Of a stretch of 24,404 nt of DNA, positions 22,343 to 24,404 are shown one piece after another. The DNA lies in the NCBI GenBank assembly GCA_007118075.1, contig SKSH01000051.1, positions 1 to 24,404 of the forward strand, in the 5' to 3' direction. The DNA is from Halobacteriales archaeon. GTDB taxonomy: Archaea > Halobacteriota > Halobacteria > Halobacteriales > SKSH01. The notes below the pieces were generated by a model. It did no database searches. It was given only the letters and a program-made list of their open reading frames with translations, and had not been told where the DNA came from. Every line of letters begins with the position of its first letter. Positions within the stretch are counted from its first letter, which is position 1. The position numbers and the translations under genes were made by a program.

Positions 22343-22795
22343 ATGGATACTAACGCCGGCATCGTCGCCAGATGGTCGACATATCTTGATCGGTATGTGC
22401 AAGTCGGCGTGGTGGGGAACCAGGTCATCGCCATCGAGTTTCCTGCATCGATAGAAACGCCATCAGATGAAGCACATCCGGTCCTCGATGCCATCGAACG
22501 ATACCTCGATGGAGACCCCACACCGTTGTCATCGGTGCAGGTTGTCCTCACAGTCGATCACAACACACGAGCGGTTCTCGACACCGTTAGGGAGATCCCA
22601 TACGGATCTGAGCGGGATATCGATACGATATGCCGGATGACCCCTGAGCTCGGAACCGATGCGCATGAGTTGGTCTCTCAGGCACTGGCCGCGAATCCGA
22701 TCCCACTTGTCATTCCCGATCACCGGGTCACTGATGGATCGAGTAGTGCACCCGCCAGCGTTCGACAACGTCTCCGGGCGTTAGAGGGCCTTTGA
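22343..22795 (+). CDS. Alkyltransferase-like (MGMT/Ogt family) protein lacking the active-site cysteine
   Basis: A 150-aa protein with the layout of haloarchaeal O6-methylguanine-DNA methyltransferases: a divergent N-terminal part (1-70), then RAVLDTVREIPYGSERDI (76-93) and the active-site region ALAANPIPLVIPDHRV (114-129), ending in RQRLRALEGL. The catalytic cysteine of the PCHRV motif is Asp126 here (codon GAT at 22718-22720), so alkyl transfer to this position is not possible. The usual Tyr after PYG appears to be Ile93, and the arginine-finger position appears to be Glu109 in my alignment. The NP and HRV motifs are intact and the frame is unbroken, so this looks like a maintained non-enzymatic protein rather than a simple pseudogene. 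The ATG at 22343 has a TATA-like CTTCAAGC about 28 nt upstream; the frame is open further upstream, but that part overlaps aroA'. Confidence 0.75.
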   Translation: MDTNAGIVARWSTYLDRYVQVGVVGNQVIAIEFPASIETPSDEAHPVLDAIERYLDGDPTPLSSVQVVLTVDHNTRAVLDTVREIPYGSERDIDTICRMTPELGTDAHELVSQALAANPIPLVIPDHRVTDGSSSAPASVRQRLRALEGL

Positions 22796-22798
22796 CCA

Positions 22799-23512
22799 TC
22801 AGCGGTGCCGGACAAACTCGAGGGTGTTGACGACATAGTGGGCGATGATGACCACGACCAGGCTTTCAGTTAAGACGAATCCGACCGCCAGTGCGAGGCC
22901 GAGAATCCCGGCCGCGATGAGTCCGCCGCGGCCTTGAAGTCCGTGTCCAGCCGCGAAGATGATCGACGAGACGACCGCCAACAGCCACGGCGAGACCTCG
23001 AATCCGACGGTCAGACCGCCGATGAGAACCCCACGAAAGAGAAGTTCCTCGAAAGCGGCAACGACCGGAAGAACGATCACGAGGAGGATAAGCCAGTCGC
23101 CCATCGTCGACGGGGTGAGCAACGCTCGGAGTGCGTCATCGTAATCGATCCCGATCGCATCTAGCCACCACTGCATCAGGTGGTTCAACCCGGCGAGGAC
23201 GATCCCAAAACCGACTCCAACGGCCACGGAGAGGGGGAGTGAAAGTTCACCAGGTAGCCCGAGGTCGGCGAAGGCGATGCCAGTGAGCCCGATCAACACG
23301 ACGAGGATGAGCAGTAACAACCCTTGTGAGGCGGTGGCGTTGAGGTACAGTGCCCGTCGGGAGACCCCGAGGACGGTTGCCGGGTCGCCCCACGATCGAG
23401 CTGGAACATCGGCTCGCCGCTGTTTGAGCGACCGAGCAGTGAGCATAGCGAAGCCAACCGTGAGCATGACGATGAAGAATGTCCCGAGGAGAAACGGCGT
23501 CCACCGCGTCAC
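22799..23512 (-). CDS. CPBP family intramembrane glutamic protease
   Basis: A 237-aa polytopic membrane protein (about 7-8 helices) of the CPBP/Abi (Rce1-like) family. All three active-site motifs are present: EExxxR in FEELLFRG (Glu155, Glu156, Arg160), FxxxH in FAAGHGLQG (Phe186, His190) and HxxxN in HYVVNTLEF (His225, Asn229). Such proteases cleave within or near the membrane; substrates in archaea are largely unknown. The gene lies 6 nt downstream of lonB in the same direction, so the two proteases are probably one operon. It converges with the alkyltransferase-like gene with only 3 nt between the stop codons. Confidence 0.9.
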   Translation of the reverse strand: MTRWTPFLLGTFFIVMLTVGFAMLTARSLKQRRADVPARSWGDPATVLGVSRRALYLNATASQGLLLLILVVLIGLTGIAFADLGLPGELSLPLSVAVGVGFGIVLAGLNHLMQWWLDAIGIDYDDALRALLTPSTMGDWLILLVIVLPVVAAFEELLFRGVLIGGLTVGFEVSPWLLAVVSSIIFAAGHGLQGRGGLIAAGILGLALAVGFVLTESLVVVIIAHYVVNTLEFVRHR

Positions 23513-23518
23513 GGTGGA

Positions 23519-24404
23519 TCAGTTTGCACTCGGTCGGGAGCCAGCACCCACATCGTGTTCGAGGGCTCGACCAGTGATTGCCTTGAGTCGGGTCACCAAC
23601 GAATCCTTGCCGAGGACGTCGTCATCGAGGGCCACCTCGAGCACCTCGCTCAGATGGCTTACTGGGATGATCTCCACCATCTCTTTGTACTCATCTTCGA
23701 TCATGACATCTTGTTCGTTCGCCTTCGGGATGATGACCTTCGACATCCCAGCTTTGGCAGCCGCCTCGATCTTGTGGGTCACCCCACCGACAGGGAGCAC
23801 ATCACCACGGACCGAGAGTGACCCGGTCATCGCGATGTTCTGTGCGACCGGGACCTCCTCGAGCGCGGAGACGACGGCCGTCGCCACGGTGATCGACGCT
23901 GAGTCACCCTCGACACCTTGTTGGCCGGCCTGGACGAACTGGATGTGGATGTCTCGCGTTGATATATCCTGATCGGAGAACTTCTTGATGATGGCCGATA
24001 CGTTGTCGACGGCCTCCTCTGCGATCTCCTGAAGCTTACCGGTGGCGAACACCCGTCCCTCCTCTTGACTCTGTGACGGGGTTACCTCGGCCATCACCGG
24101 CAACATGATCCCAGAATCCTGGCCCATAACGGCGAGTCCATTGACCCGGCCAATGACCGACTCCTCGGCGACGGTCATCTCGTAGTCCTTGCGCCGCTGG
24201 ATGTACTCGTCGGCGAGTTGCTGTTCGATCGATCTCGAACGCCGTTTCGCCTGGAGGACATCATCGCGGGTGACGTACGCGTGGCCGAGATCCTTGGCGA
24301 TGTCACCAGAGACCCGGACCAGCCCACCGAGGTCGCGCAACAAGAGCGTCAGATGGCCCTTGCGACCCGAGCGGCGCTGTGCCTGAAGGATGACTTCCTC
24401 GACC
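23519..24404 (-). CDS. lonB: Archaeal LonB protease, C-terminal part (N-terminus off window)
   Basis: The last 295 codons or so of the membrane-associated ATP-dependent Lon protease of archaea. The frame stays open to the right edge (VEEVILQAQRRSGRKGHLTL then LLRDLGGLVR), which is the end of the AAA+ small domain; the ATP-binding part and membrane helices lie outside. A linker (ESVIGRVNGLAVMG) leads to the proteolytic domain. The catalytic serine lies in GVEGDSASITVATAV (codon at 23900-23902) and the catalytic lysine in GGVTHKIEAAAKAG. The sequence around both matches the archaeal LonB pattern, so the enzyme should be active. LonB is known in haloarchaea as essential and as a regulator of membrane-linked pathways such as carotenoid synthesis. 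A TTG at 24343 is not the start, only an internal Leu codon. Confidence 0.95.
   Translation of the reverse strand, partial: VEEVILQAQRRSGRKGHLTLLLRDLGGLVRVSGDIAKDLGHAYVTRDDVLQAKRRSRSIEQQLADEYIQRRKDYEMTVAEESVIGRVNGLAVMGQDSGIMLPVMAEVTPSQSQEEGRVFATGKLQEIAEEAVDNVSAIIKKFSDQDISTRDIHIQFVQAGQQGVEGDSASITVATAVVSALEEVPVAQNIAMTGSLSVRGDVLPVGGVTHKIEAAAKAGMSKVIIPKANEQDVMIEDEYKEMVEIIPVSHLSEVLEVALDDDVLGKDSLVTRLKAITGRALEHDVGAGSRPSAN

Noticed and set aside
1..24404. Mobile element, CRISPR array or defence system
   Set aside because: No transposase, integrase, terminal inverted repeats, regularly spaced repeats or recognised defence protein was found; gene order and codon character are even across the window.

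Overview
The window looks like a chromosomal segment of a halophilic archaeon (class Halobacteria). Several things point this way: strongly acidic soluble proteins; Tat-type (twin-arginine) signals with a lipobox or an Ala-X-Ala site on the exported proteins; an archaeal general transcription factor TFB; an archaeal polyprenyl diphosphate synthase; a LonB-type protease; the archaeal alternative shikimate entry pathway (AroA'/AroB'); and candidate TATA elements about 27 nt upstream of start codons, which fits leaderless mRNAs. I do not name a genus. I see no insertion sequence, CRISPR array, tRNA or rRNA. Most of the window reads as housekeeping chromosome.

Layout from left to right. (1) 1-4810, minus strand: a dipeptide/oligopeptide ABC transporter in the order dppA-dppB-dppC-dppD; the ATPase runs off the left edge. 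The binding protein appears circularly permuted. (2) 5025-13586, minus strand: a very compact Mrp-type cation/proton antiporter operon (E-F-G-[MbhD/E-like]-B-C and three large D/A-type subunits, mostly with 4-nt overlaps), followed by a purine phosphoribosyltransferase gene. (3) 13719-14882, minus: bifunctional CoaBC of coenzyme A synthesis. It diverges from a plus-strand SRPBCC/START-like gene (14944-15456) across a single palindromic TATA-like element. (4) 15475-18213, minus: a Tat-exported membrane-anchored blue copper protein, an M42 aminopeptidase and a geranylgeranyl-type diphosphate synthase. (5) 18609-20252, plus: TFB and 3-dehydroquinate dehydratase. These converge on AroB' and AroA' (20249-22249, minus), so three steps of early aromatic biosynthesis meet tail to tail. 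(6) 22343-22795, plus: a small alkyltransferase-like protein whose active-site Cys is replaced by Asp. (7) 22799-24404, minus: a CPBP intramembrane protease and the C-terminal part of membrane-associated LonB.

No single large undescribed system is obvious. The most unusual items are the permuted DppA-like protein, the catalytically dead-looking MGMT homologue, the non-identical lysine patterns among the three antiporter subunits, and palindromic elements upstream of tfb and between coaBC and the SRPBCC gene.
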